Shown here: positions 1-6,128 of the stretch, one piece after another
How the letters are laid out: each line of letters starts with the position of its first letter
Position numbering within the stretch: the stretch's first letter is position 1
Origin: Deltaproteobacteria bacterium
GTDB lineage: Bacteria; Desulfobacterota; Desulfuromonadia; Desulfuromonadales; BM103
Reading direction: 5' to 3'
NCBI GenBank assembly: GCA_019313105.1
Contig: JAFDBW010000210.1
Location: 1-14,443 of the forward strand
DNA length: 14,443 bases
Notes under the pieces: generated by a model
Databases searched by the model: none
Seen by the model: the letters and a program-made list of their open reading frames with translations, nothing else
Told to the model about the DNA's origin: nothing
Program-made: the position numbers and the translations under genes

Positions 1-2
1 AG

Positions 3-1688
3 ATCCTAGAACGTATCGTCGTTAATCCCGAGTTTATCGAGGAAGTGAAACGGATCACCCGTCTGCAAGGCACAGGCATTGGAAAACTGACCCTCGGCGA
101 CAGCTTTAACGACCTCAATGCCGAGGTTGCTGTCTCGGATCTGAATTTTACCGCCGATTACCAGCGTCTGCCGTTTCCGATCAAGGTCACCAGCGGCCAG
201 GTTGCGTTTGCGAAGAACCTCGTCAACCTCAAGGATTGGCAGGGCAATGTCGGGGATTCGGAATTCTCGGAGCTTTCCTCTAAAATTGATCTGGCCAGTG
301 GTGATAAAGACGTTTCACAGGGCCCGGGCAGGATCGAAGTTGGCCTCGATGGCACACTGGAGGAAGATCTTGTCAAATGGCTCAGCGAAGCTTTCGAGCT
401 GCCGCAGGTCTACATGATACGCTCTCCTGTCAAGCTTTCCGCGGCCGAGCTTGACTGGCTGCAGGGTGCAAAGGCCACATTCAAAGGGGACATCTCCGTC
501 AAGGACGGCCCGGACCTGGTTCTCGATCTTGTCTGGCAGCCTGCGCAGCTCAATATTCATAGCCTGAAGCTCAAGGATCAACACTCCGATGCCGATCTGT
601 CCCTGGATTACGGTGCGAGCGGGATTGCCCTGAGTTTTAACGGGGCTCTGCAGCATGAAACCCTGAACGCACTCTTCGTTAAGCAGGATTTTGGCAAGGG
701 CAGGGTGGAAGGTGATTTTTCTATTAAAAAGCCTCTATCGAAACAGCCCGGGATTCTGGCAACCGGTCACCTGCAAGCTTCAAACCTGCTGTTTAGATTG
801 CCATCCGGTGAGGAGCTGGCTATAAAACAGGCCGCGATGTCGGCCAATGACGATCAGGTTGAGGTCGACCTATCGAAGTTGTCGTGGCAGGACATGACCT
901 GGGACCCCGTCAAGGCGACACTCGATTTCAGCGAGGACACACCTCGTATCAGGGTCGCGGAGGCGAATCTCTGTGGACTCAATGCGCCCGGAGTGTGGAC
1001 CATTGATGGCGAGAACCTTGCCCTGGACGTCAAACTGAACGGCAAGGCGCTCGATGTGACAACCGTATCGACCTGCGTGGAACACGAGCAGGTCATCATG
1101 ACCGGGACCCTGGATTTTTCAGGGCAGATCAGCGGCCAGGGCCAGTTCGATGAGTTGATCACGGTATTGCAGGGTCCTCTGGAAGCAACCTTTTCAAACG
1201 GCTTGATTAAACAGGGCAAGACCCTGGCCAGAGTCCTGGAAGTGCTCAACGTTACCGAAATCGTCAAGGGACGGCTGCCCAGTTTGAGCAGTACGGCATT
1301 TGCCTATACAACGATAGAACTGCAGGGGGAGTTCCAGGGTGGCAAGCTGCTCGTCAAAAAACTCTCCATGGACGGTGAGACCCTTGAAGTTCTGGGTCAG
1401 GGTGAAATCGATTTGGTGCAGAAGACAGTCAATATCGAGTTGCTGGCGGCCCCTTTCAAAACTGTCGACACGGTGGTCAAGAATATTCCCGGGGTAAACT
1501 ACCTGATGGCCGGCAGTCTGGTCGCCATCCCGGTTGCTATCAAGGGTCCTCTGGATGACCCGAAGGTACGGGTTCTGTCGGCATCATCGATCGGTTCCAG
1601 CCTGCTGCGGCTGGGTGAACGGACCATCAAATCGCCGCTCAAACTGATCGAAACCTTCACGCCGCAGGGTGATAGCCGGGATAAATAG
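3..1688 (+). CDS. AsmA/YhdP-like envelope protein, C-terminal part (5' end outside window)
   Basis: The reading frame is open from the left edge (in frame from base 3) to TAG at 1686-1688, so this is the last ~561 residues of a longer protein. A GTG at 45 is in frame but is very likely internal, because the frame continues upstream without a stop. The visible protein is a long run of alternating short hydrophobic/polar beta-strand-like segments (for example VSDLNFTADYQRLPFPIKV). It ends in a block typical of the AsmA-like C-terminal region, with 'VNIELLAAPFKTVD', 'IPGVNYLMAGSLVAIPVAIKG' (split here at G) and 'PLDDPKVRVLSA'. Members of this AsmA/TamB/YhdP superfamily are inner-membrane anchored, span the periplasm, and are implicated in moving phospholipid to the outer membrane. 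The N-terminal anchor cannot be seen. The envelope-lipid genes downstream (hydrolase, MlaA) fit that theme. Family assignment is fairly sure; the exact subfamily is not. Confidence 0.8.
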   Translation: MLERIVVNPEFIEEVKRITRLQGTGIGKLTLGDSFNDLNAEVAVSDLNFTADYQRLPFPIKVTSGQVAFAKNLVNLKDWQGNVGDSEFSELSSKIDLASGDKDVSQGPGRIEVGLDGTLEEDLVKWLSEAFELPQVYMIRSPVKLSAAELDWLQGAKATFKGDISVKDGPDLVLDLVWQPAQLNIHSLKLKDQHSDADLSLDYGASGIALSFNGALQHETLNALFVKQDFGKGRVEGDFSIKKPLSKQPGILATGHLQASNLLFRLPSGEELAIKQAAMSANDDQVEVDLSKLSWQDMTWDPVKATLDFSEDTPRIRVAEANLCGLNAPGVWTIDGENLALDVKLNGKALDVTTVSTCVEHEQVIMTGTLDFSGQISGQGQFDELITVLQGPLEATFSNGLIKQGKTLARVLEVLNVTEIVKGRLPSLSSTAFAYTTIELQGEFQGGKLLVKKLSMDGETLEVLGQGEIDLVQKTVNIELLAAPFKTVDTVVKNIPGVNYLMAGSLVAIPVAIKGPLDDPKVRVLSASSIGSSLLRLGERTIKSPLKLIETFTPQGDSRDK

Positions 1689-1781
1689 GGTCATGCCCCC
1701 CTTTTTTTACCTCATTATTGGGGAGGCCCGTCACAATGATACAGTTTATTCTCGAAATAATATTCCAAAAAGGTTATGTTT

Positions 1782-1908
1782 GCCACAAAGACACGAAGGC
1801 ACCAAGACGCACCTAATTTGTGGGTTAAAGATCGATTTTTTCGAGCTCACACGTTTGAGCTTTGCCGAAATTACAAGAGCTTGCTCAGTGTCTTGGTGAC
1901 TTAGTGGC
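1782..1908. repeat. Intergenic element with imperfect inverted-repeat ends
   Basis: The left end reads gccacaaagacacgaaggca and continues with ccaagac; the right end reads gtcttggtgacttagtggc. The reverse complement of the right end, gccactaagtcaccaagac, matches the left end apart from a small insertion and a few substitutions, so the ~127-bp element is bounded by inverted repeats. Near the middle is a further hairpin, AGCTCA/TGAGCT at 1844-1849 and 1856-1861. Words such as 'ccacaaagacacgaaggcac' recur as dispersed intergenic elements in many environmental bacterial genomes, from general recollection. No transposase frame is inside, so it would be non-autonomous or a REP-like element. Confidence 0.55.
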
Positions 1909-1965
1909 TAACGTTATGGATTGTTTATCAGTCCGTTGACGAGTGTTTCATGATTTAAGTTGAGC

Positions 1966-1974
1966 TGTTATACT
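1966..1974 (+). promoter_or_regulatory. Candidate extended -10 promoter of the hydrolase-mlaA unit
   Basis: The bases TG-t-TATACT match the extended -10 form TGnTATAAT with one mismatch in the hexamer. The -35 region is poor (tttcat at the 17-nt spacing), as is usual for extended -10 promoters. Transcription would start near 1981 and leave a leader of roughly 105 nt, which contains small hairpins (GGAGA/TCTCC around 2013-2027) and a second AGGAGG-like stretch before the real Shine-Dalgarno. Confidence 0.4.
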
Positions 1975-2085
1975 CACGCCCAAATCAGTTTAGAAGAACA
2001 ACGCTCGTCTGGAGAAATTATCTCCCGGCCCGGAAGATTGCCTGGGCGTGAGGAGGATATCATCCTTAAGATTGAAGGAGGCCCC

Positions 2086-3375
2086 ATGTTTAAACGACTC
2101 GACAGGATCCTGGGAGGTTGTCTCTGTGTACTGTTGCTGAGTTGCGGTCTGGCAGGTGCGTACGACTATCCTTTTGCCGACCCATATGTCGCGACGGTGG
2201 TCGGCACACCTACGGAATACATGGAAGTGTTGCCTGCAGAGGTGCCGGTCAAGTTTGATACCCTCCAGATGTTCCCCGAGCGTGACGTGCCGGGCATCCT
2301 CTGGAACCTCGATGAGCTGCGTTATTCCTACATCCGTCAAAAGGACCCGGCACCGCTGATTTTTTTGATCGCCGGGACCGGTGCAGGGTTCAACAGCCCG
2401 AAGATGCAGCTGATGCAGAAGGCTTTCTACCGGGCCGGCTACCATGTCATCTCGATCTCTTCGCCGACACACCCGAATTTCATTGTTGCTGCCTCGACCA
2501 GCGGTGTGCCGGGACATCTCGAAGAGGACTCGGCCGACCTCTACAAGGTCATGCAGGCGATCTGGCAGAAGCATCAGAAGAAGATGGAGGTGACCGAGTT
2601 CTACCTGACCGGCTACAGCCTCGGGGCCGCCCAGTCGGCGTTTATCGCCAGGCTCGACGAGCAGGAACAAGCCTTCAACTTCCGCAAGGTTTTGCTGATC
2701 AACCCGCCGGTGAGCCTGTACAACTCGGTGCTGATCCTCGACGAGATGCTGGAGCACAACATCCCCGGTGGTCTGGACAACTTCAAAGCCTTTTACCAGC
2801 GGATCGTCAACGCCTTCGCCGATGTCTATGCCCACGGTGAGGATGTCCAGTTCAACAACGATTTCCTTTACCGTGCATACGAGTACCGTAAGCCTTCGAG
2901 CGATGAGCCCCTGGCCGCCCTGATCGGCACGTCATTCCGGATCTCGTCGGAGAACATGGCGTTCACCACCGACGTGCTCACCAAGGCCGGTTACGTGGTG
3001 CCGAAGAATCTCGTGCTGCGTCGGCATGACAACGTCCGGGATTATGCCAAGGTTTTGTCGAGACTGTCCTTCCTCGATTATTTTCGCGGGATCTTTGTCC
3101 CGCACTTCCAGGCCCAGGATCCGAGCGTGACCGAAGCGCAGCTGATCAAGACCTTGAGCCTGCGCTCACTGGACGAGTACCTGCGCAACTCGGCGAAGTT
3201 CGGCCTGATCGGCAATGAAGATGACCTGATCCTGCTGCCTGGCGAGATCGATTACCTGCGCGACCTGTTCGGTAGCCGGGCGACGATCTTCCCGCATGGC
3301 GGGCACTGCGGCAACATGGCCTACCCGGACAACGTGTCCGCCATGGTCAGCTTTTTTGCCGATGCAAAGAATTAA
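2086..3375 (+). CDS. Exported alpha/beta hydrolase (serine hydrolase fold), partner of MlaA
   Basis: The chosen start is ATG 2086, which has a strong GGAGG about six bases upstream and begins a clear export signal. An open frame extends upstream to 1960 but without a ribosome site. The product is 429 residues. Residues 1-25 form a signal peptide with a hydrophobic core; it could be cut by signal peptidase I after AGA (25) or be lipid-modified at Cys20 (LLLSC). An 'IAGTGAG' strand-loop (about 95-101) suits an oxyanion loop. GYSLG (176-180) is the nucleophile elbow with Ser178. An acidic D379/D380 and a C-terminal HGGH (404-407) supply plausible acid and base of the triad. The substrate is unknown; a lipase/esterase role is inferred from fold and from mlaA starting 14 bases downstream. 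Convincing homology to a named enzyme is not visible to me. Confidence 0.8.
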   Translation: MFKRLDRILGGCLCVLLLSCGLAGAYDYPFADPYVATVVGTPTEYMEVLPAEVPVKFDTLQMFPERDVPGILWNLDELRYSYIRQKDPAPLIFLIAGTGAGFNSPKMQLMQKAFYRAGYHVISISSPTHPNFIVAASTSGVPGHLEEDSADLYKVMQAIWQKHQKKMEVTEFYLTGYSLGAAQSAFIARLDEQEQAFNFRKVLLINPPVSLYNSVLILDEMLEHNIPGGLDNFKAFYQRIVNAFADVYAHGEDVQFNNDFLYRAYEYRKPSSDEPLAALIGTSFRISSENMAFTTDVLTKAGYVVPKNLVLRRHDNVRDYAKVLSRLSFLDYFRGIFVPHFQAQDPSVTEAQLIKTLSLRSLDEYLRNSAKFGLIGNEDDLILLPGEIDYLRDLFGSRATIFPHGGHCGNMAYPDNVSAMVSFFADAKN

Positions 3376-3389
3376 GGGAGGGAAGACAC

Positions 3390-4169
3390 ATGCATAAATC
3401 CATTGAGCATAAAGTGCGGATATTGACGATTGCCCTGGCTGCGCTGGCGCTACTGTTTGCCTCAGGCTGCAGCGTGACACCGAAGGTTGATCCGGACATC
3501 GCCTACGAACCGCCGAAGCACAAGGCCGAAGACTATATCAAAGAAACCGTGGTTTACGCTGCCGATGTCTATGACCCCTGGGAAGGATTCAACCGGCGGG
3601 CCTACACCTTCAACTACTACTTTGACAAATTCATTTATTTGCCGATCGTCAACACCTACGAGTTCATCACCCCCAACTACGTCGAAAAGAGGGTGTCGAA
3701 CTTCGTTGACAATGTCTTTGAATTCAATAATTTCACTAACAACCTGCTGCAGCTGAAACTGAAGCGGACCGGGATTACCCTGGCCCGTTTCCTGGTCAAT
3801 ACAACCCTCGGCATCGCCGGTTTGTGGGATCCGGCCACCGGTTGGGGACTGCCGCGCCAGACCGAAGACTTTGGCCAGACGCTCGGCCACTACGGAGTTG
3901 GCGACGGCCCGTATATCGTCCTGCCGATCTTCGGCCCGTCGAACCTGCGTGACACCACCGGACTGGTGACCGATGCCGTGGCCTTTTCCGTGGCCGGGCC
4001 GCCGGCATGGGTGGATGACGATACGACGACCCTGGTCTTTAACGGCGTGGCCGCGGTTGACAAGCGTCACCGGCAGTCGTTCCGCTACTACCGCAGCGGT
4101 TCGCCGTTCGAGTACGACATGATTCGCATGCTCTACAAATCTAAACGGGAGATCGAGATCGCCAAATAA
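3390..4169 (+). CDS. mlaA: MlaA (VacJ) family outer-membrane lipoprotein, phospholipid asymmetry
   Basis: 259 residues from ATG 3390, with GGGAGGG upstream, 14 bases after the hydrolase stop. The N-terminus is a lipoprotein signal with lipobox ASGC (Cys27). The mature part carries the family signature: DPWEGFNRRAYTFN, then 'NNFTNNLLQLK', 'ARFLVNTTLGIAGLWDPAT', 'EDFGQTLGHYGVGDGPYIVL' and 'FGPSNLRDT'. MlaA is an outer-membrane lipoprotein that forms a channel removing mislocalised phospholipid from the outer leaflet and passing it to MlaC and the MlaFEDB importer; no other mla genes are in this window. The pairing with an exported hydrolase suggests the two act on the same envelope lipids, which is inference. 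Length and all main motifs are normal for the family. Confidence 0.95.
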   Translation: MHKSIEHKVRILTIALAALALLFASGCSVTPKVDPDIAYEPPKHKAEDYIKETVVYAADVYDPWEGFNRRAYTFNYYFDKFIYLPIVNTYEFITPNYVEKRVSNFVDNVFEFNNFTNNLLQLKLKRTGITLARFLVNTTLGIAGLWDPATGWGLPRQTEDFGQTLGHYGVGDGPYIVLPIFGPSNLRDTTGLVTDAVAFSVAGPPAWVDDDTTTLVFNGVAAVDKRHRQSFRYYRSGSPFEYDMIRMLYKSKREIEIAK

Positions 4170-4211
4170 CATTTAATGCCTTCTTGATGGATTCTTCTCC
4201 GGGTTTTGTGG

Positions 4212-4217
4212 TATAGT
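4212..4217 (+). promoter_or_regulatory. Candidate extended -10 promoter ahead of a structured transcript
   Basis: TATAGT at 4212-4217 is preceded by TG with one base between (TG-g-TATAGT), matching an extended -10. No good -35 lies at 16-18 bases. It stands 43 bases after the mlaA stop and just upstream of a string of hairpins ending in a strong terminator. Confidence 0.35.
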
Positions 4218-4270
4218 TAATTTACCTCAAACGCAAAAAGAGGTCCTGCAAATGCAAAGGAGGAAGACTT

Positions 4271-4321
4271 ATGCCAGTCTCTGAACCACCGGGCCATTTA
4301 GGGGAAGTCTCATCGAACTGA
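4271..4321 (+). CDS. Possible 16-residue leader or small-RNA-encoded peptide
   Basis: ATG 4271 is preceded by AAAGGAGG seven bases upstream, among the best Shine-Dalgarno sites in the window, and opens a 16-codon frame, MPVSEPPGHLGEVSSN, ending at TGA 4319-4321. It lies inside the structured RNA candidate, and the AGACTT arm of one stem overlaps the gap between the ribosome site and the ATG, so folding could mask initiation. The peptide has no run of one amino acid that would mark a classical attenuation leader. Chance is possible; the case rests only on the ribosome site and position. Confidence 0.25.
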   Translation: MPVSEPPGHLGEVSSN

Positions 4322-4405
4322 AAGCACCTAAAATCCGGATCGCAGCACTCGGGTGATCCGCCAAAGCTTCCCACGACGGGAAGCATCGCAGAAACAATTG
4401 ATAGC

Positions 4406-4435
4406 AAAGCGCCCCGAGAATCCTCGGGGCGCTTT
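4406..4435. terminator. Strong bidirectional terminator hairpin
   Basis: AAAGCGCCCCGAG - AATC - CTCGGGGCGCTTT is a perfect 13-bp stem with a 4-base loop. The stem itself ends in A3/T3, so only short T-runs follow on each strand (TTTaatgtt on plus, TTTgctat on minus). It separates the plus-strand mlaA/RNA segment from the convergent minus-strand lipoprotein genes and probably stops both. Confidence 0.8.
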
Positions 4436-4506
4436 AATGTTATCTGTCGGTTGTTTTTCTCTTCGGCAGGACTCTCGCCGATCATTTGCGGGCGGCTCCC
4501 TCCCTG

Positions 4507-4887
4507 TCAACGACTTCTTGGTGATGGGCGCGGTGTTGGGCGCGGTGGCCGTGCTCCCGGAGGCCTCCCGCCAGGAGGGCGACCAATGCCCGGTGGTCTG
4601 CCGCCCGGTGGCGGCCGGTACCCCGGCGGCCGCTGTCCCGGTGGTGGCCGGTAACCCGGAGGTGGCCGGTAACCCGGAGGTGGCCGGTAACCCGGAGGTG
4701 GCCGATGATGAGGAGGGGGCGGCCTGTGGTCGACATAAACAGTCCTGTGCCCCCATCCGGGGTAGGGGTCGTAGTAGCTGCCGTAAACCACCGTTGAGGA
4801 TGAGTAGCCGCCCGAACCGCCACATCCTGACAGCAATAACAACGAGACGAGTACGGCACCGATCAGCAGGAATCTTCTATATCTCAT
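4507..4887 (-). CDS. Small Pro-rich repeat lipoprotein
   Basis: 126 residues. The start ATG at 4887 is preceded by AGGAGGG, and the ATG overlaps the TGA of the upstream VOC gene (ATGA), so translation is probably coupled. Residues 1-22 are a lipoprotein signal with lipobox LLSGC (Cys22). A Gly/Ser/Tyr linker follows (23-43), then a basic Pro-rich tail from about residue 54 to the end built from GYRPPP and GGRPPG-like units, very rich in Pro, Arg and Gly with no acidic residue after Asp53. Such tails are extended and cationic and could contact peptidoglycan, LPS or anionic polymers; this is inference. Proteins of this look are usually annotated as hypothetical. No enzymatic motif is seen. The tail includes an exact tandem DNA repeat (4643-4696). 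Confidence 0.75.
   Translation of the reverse strand: MRYRRFLLIGAVLVSLLLLSGCGGSGGYSSSTVVYGSYYDPYPGWGHRTVYVDHRPPPPHHRPPPGYRPPPGYRPPPGYRPPPGQRPPGYRPPPGGRPPGIGRPPGGRPPGARPPRPTPRPSPRSR
4643..4704. repeat. Three exact 18-bp tandem repeats plus a partial unit, coding for GYRPPP
   Basis: The unit ggtggccggtaacccgga occurs at 4643-4660, 4661-4678 and 4679-4696 without a mismatch, followed by a partial copy ggtggccg. On the minus strand each unit encodes six residues of the GYRPPP type. Exact identity at the DNA level suggests recent slippage or unequal exchange, so copy number may vary between strains while the frame is kept. Confidence 0.9.
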
Positions 4888-5825
4888 AATGCACCCTCCT
4901 GCTCAGGGGCCGGCGCCGTCCAACTCTGGATAATCACCCGCGCACCGGACGGGTCAACCAGTAATGCCACGCTGCCACCACTTGCCGTCGGGCGGGGTGC
5001 GACGCGAATTTCTCCACCTAGCTGTTCTGCCTTTTTCGCAATCGCCTCTGTATTTGTGACGCGCACGACCGGTACCCAGCGCATCTCGAGTTCAGCATCA
5101 TCAATGAAGCGAATCCCTGCTCGCCACTGATCTTCGCTGGTCAAGACCAGGTAATCACTCGCATCTCCTTCAAAATCATAGCCGGCGAGCTTCTGGTAAA
5201 AAGCCAGCGAAGCTTCGGCGTTATTGCTCCAGAGCTCGTGCCACAGCCAGGATCCCATGGCCGGTTCTTCATCTTCAGGGTCACCGTCCCTGGCATGCAG
5301 CAGCACCAGCTGCGCCCCCTGCGGATCTCTGACCAGGGCCCCTCTGCCGCGGTTCAGCAGCTCCAACGGCCCCTCGTTGACGGTTCCCCCTTCAGCGATG
5401 AGTAGCTCGACAGCTTGATCAACGTCGTCAACGGAAAGTGTGCAGAGCCACCGGGCCGCGCTTGGATTGTCAGGGTCTGCTTTGAGTTCGACCATGCCAC
5501 CGATATTTCGTCCGTCGTTCTGGACCACCGTATAGCGGCCCAGTTGCGCAAAAGTCCAGCCGAACAGCTGGCCGTAGAATTCCCTGGCCGTCTCCACATC
5601 ATTGGTCAACAGGTCATTCCAGACGAATTTCCCCTGGTGATGTATCCCGGTGGGTGAGTCGGTGACCGGGGTCAATACCAGGCTGGATGATTTTTTCCCG
5701 GCTGCACAGCCAGTTAGCAAGAGCAGAATCATTACCAATCCAACGGTCATGAAACGGCCTAGTCGGGACAGGTCCTGCACTTCGGTAACAACTGAACTCC
5801 TGTCTGGGGTGGTTCGCTCCGTCAT
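4884..5825 (-). CDS. Lipoprotein with two tandem VOC (glyoxalase/bleomycin-resistance fold) domains
   Basis: The chosen start is ATG 5825, with AAGGAGA eight bases upstream, giving 313 residues; a further upstream in-frame ATG at 5867 lacks a good site. Residues 26-40 form a hydrophobic segment ending in lipobox LLTGC (Cys40), so the protein should be exported and lipid-anchored. Domain 1 (about 65-178) starts 'GKFVWNDLLTNDVETAREFY' and ends 'VRDPQGAQLVLLHA'. Domain 2 (about 192-302) starts 'SWLWHELWSNNAEASLAFYQ' and ends 'LVDPSGARVIIQSW'. Both have the beta-alpha-beta-beta-beta pattern of VOC proteins of the '27 kDa antigen Cfp30B'/hydroxylase-like type. VOC enzymes are mostly cytoplasmic, so a lipoprotein signal is unusual. 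Metal-ligand residues cannot be judged by eye and the function is unknown. The four-base overlap with the Pro-rich lipoprotein gene implies joint expression. Confidence 0.85.
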   Translation of the reverse strand: MTERTTPDRSSVVTEVQDLSRLGRFMTVGLVMILLLLTGCAAGKKSSSLVLTPVTDSPTGIHHQGKFVWNDLLTNDVETAREFYGQLFGWTFAQLGRYTVVQNDGRNIGGMVELKADPDNPSAARWLCTLSVDDVDQAVELLIAEGGTVNEGPLELLNRGRGALVRDPQGAQLVLLHARDGDPEDEEPAMGSWLWHELWSNNAEASLAFYQKLAGYDFEGDASDYLVLTSEDQWRAGIRFIDDAELEMRWVPVVRVTNTEAIAKKAEQLGGEIRVAPRPTASGGSVALLVDPSGARVIIQSWTAPAPEQEGAL

Positions 5826-5873
5826 GAGAGCAATCTCCTTATGTAGGGGGCTGACGGTTTCTCGCAATCCATT

Positions 5874-5890
5874 ATTGATGAGTCATCAAT
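5874..5890. promoter_or_regulatory. Perfect 17-bp palindrome, candidate operator of the VOC lipoprotein operon
   Basis: ATTGATGA-G-TCATCAAT is a perfect 8-1-8 palindrome. It lies about ten bases downstream of the predicted start of transcription of the minus-strand promoter (5907-5934) and 49 bases upstream of the ATG at 5825. That is the right place for a repressor to block transcription. The size and symmetry suit a dimeric helix-turn-helix regulator; no regulator gene is next to it. Confidence 0.5.
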
Positions 5891-5906
5891 CAAATCACAG
5901 TTAAGG

Positions 5907-5934
5907 TTTATAACAAAACGGGTATCTGTGCAAA
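5907..5934 (-). promoter_or_regulatory. Candidate sigma-70 promoter of the VOC/Pro-rich lipoprotein operon
   Basis: Read on the minus strand, TTTGCA (5934-5929), a 16-base spacer, and TATAAA (5912-5907) give recognisable -35 and -10 boxes. Transcription would start near 5900, leaving a ~75-base leader that begins near the palindrome at 5874-5890. Confidence 0.45.
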
Positions 5935-6054
5935 TTTTATGGGGCATTAAATAAGAGGCTGCCCTATCGACTAAGGCTGGGCATGGACTTTAATATGCAG
6001 GTTGCTGTATGGTATCAAAGTTGACTCTTAAAGTTATCTATGTTGGCAGAAGGT

Positions 6055-6083
6055 TTGTCCTGCGGTCTAATTCCTCATATGGT
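6055..6083 (+). promoter_or_regulatory. Weak candidate promoter for the AAA+/VWA genes
   Basis: TTGTCC (6055-6060), 17 bases, TATGGT (6078-6083): four of six matches in each box. The start would lie near 6090, about 40 bases before the ATG at 6129. The rest of the divergent gap (5935-6054) is AT-rich and shows nothing better that I trust. Confidence 0.25.
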
Positions 6084-6128
6084 ATGGGCCTTCAGGTGTA
6101 ACACGAATAAATCAGAGTCGAGGTTGAT

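Larger units (their letters stand above)
1689..2085. other. Non-coding gap between the AsmA-like gene and the hydrolase gene
   Basis: About 400 bases without a convincing gene. It begins with a short GGG/CCC hairpin followed by seven T (about 1688-1707), a weak possible terminator for the AsmA-like gene. It then holds a palindrome-ended repeat element (1782-1908), a possible extended -10 promoter (1966-1974) and a ~105-nt leader before the hydrolase start. A 76-codon open frame at 1669-1899 runs through the repeat and has no Shine-Dalgarno, so I do not call it. Confidence 0.6.
4224..4435 (+). ncRNA. Candidate structured small RNA or orphan leader, unassigned class
   Basis: Between mlaA and a strong terminator lie about 200 bases with consecutive perfect stems: ACCTC/GAGGT (4224-4228 with 4240-4244), TCCT/AGGA around 4244-4261, AGACTT/AAGTCT (4265-4270 with 4305-4310), CGGATC/GATCCG (4336-4341 with 4355-4360) and GCTTCCC/GGGAAGC (4366-4372 with 4378-4384). 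A 13-bp terminator stem follows. A promoter-like extended -10 sits just before. No gene follows on this strand, so a cis-acting riboswitch has no visible target and a stand-alone sRNA is more natural. The repeated GCAAA words and a later CCGGG superficially recall c-di-GMP-I (GEMM) RNAs, but the diagnostic blocks do not align, so I do not assign that class. A tiny ORF lies inside (see next entry). Confidence 0.35.

Noticed and set aside
1669..1899. 76-codon plus-strand frame after the AsmA-like gene
   Set aside because: No Shine-Dalgarno and it runs through the palindromic repeat element; composition does not look coding.
1990..2835. 281-codon minus-strand frame over the hydrolase gene
   Set aside because: Antisense shadow; the plus-strand hydrolase has a signal peptide, nucleophile elbow and a strong Shine-Dalgarno.
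4224..4310. c-di-GMP-I (GEMM) riboswitch
   Set aside because: Only GCAAA words and a CCGGG are shared; the conserved core blocks and the stem arrangement do not align, and there is no downstream gene on the strand.
4643..4704. Short direct repeats as a CRISPR array
   Set aside because: The units are contiguous without spacers and encode a peptide repeat in a lipoprotein.
4353..4889. Overlapping plus- and minus-strand frames across the Pro-rich gene
   Set aside because: GC-rich 18-bp repeats keep several frames open. Only the 4507-4887 minus frame has a signal peptide, lipobox and ribosome site.
6043..6058. Sigma-54 promoter (TTGGCA...TTTGT) before the AAA+ gene
   Set aside because: The -24 GG is present, but the -12 GC element reads GT and there is no nearby enhancer-binding regulator; too weak to call.
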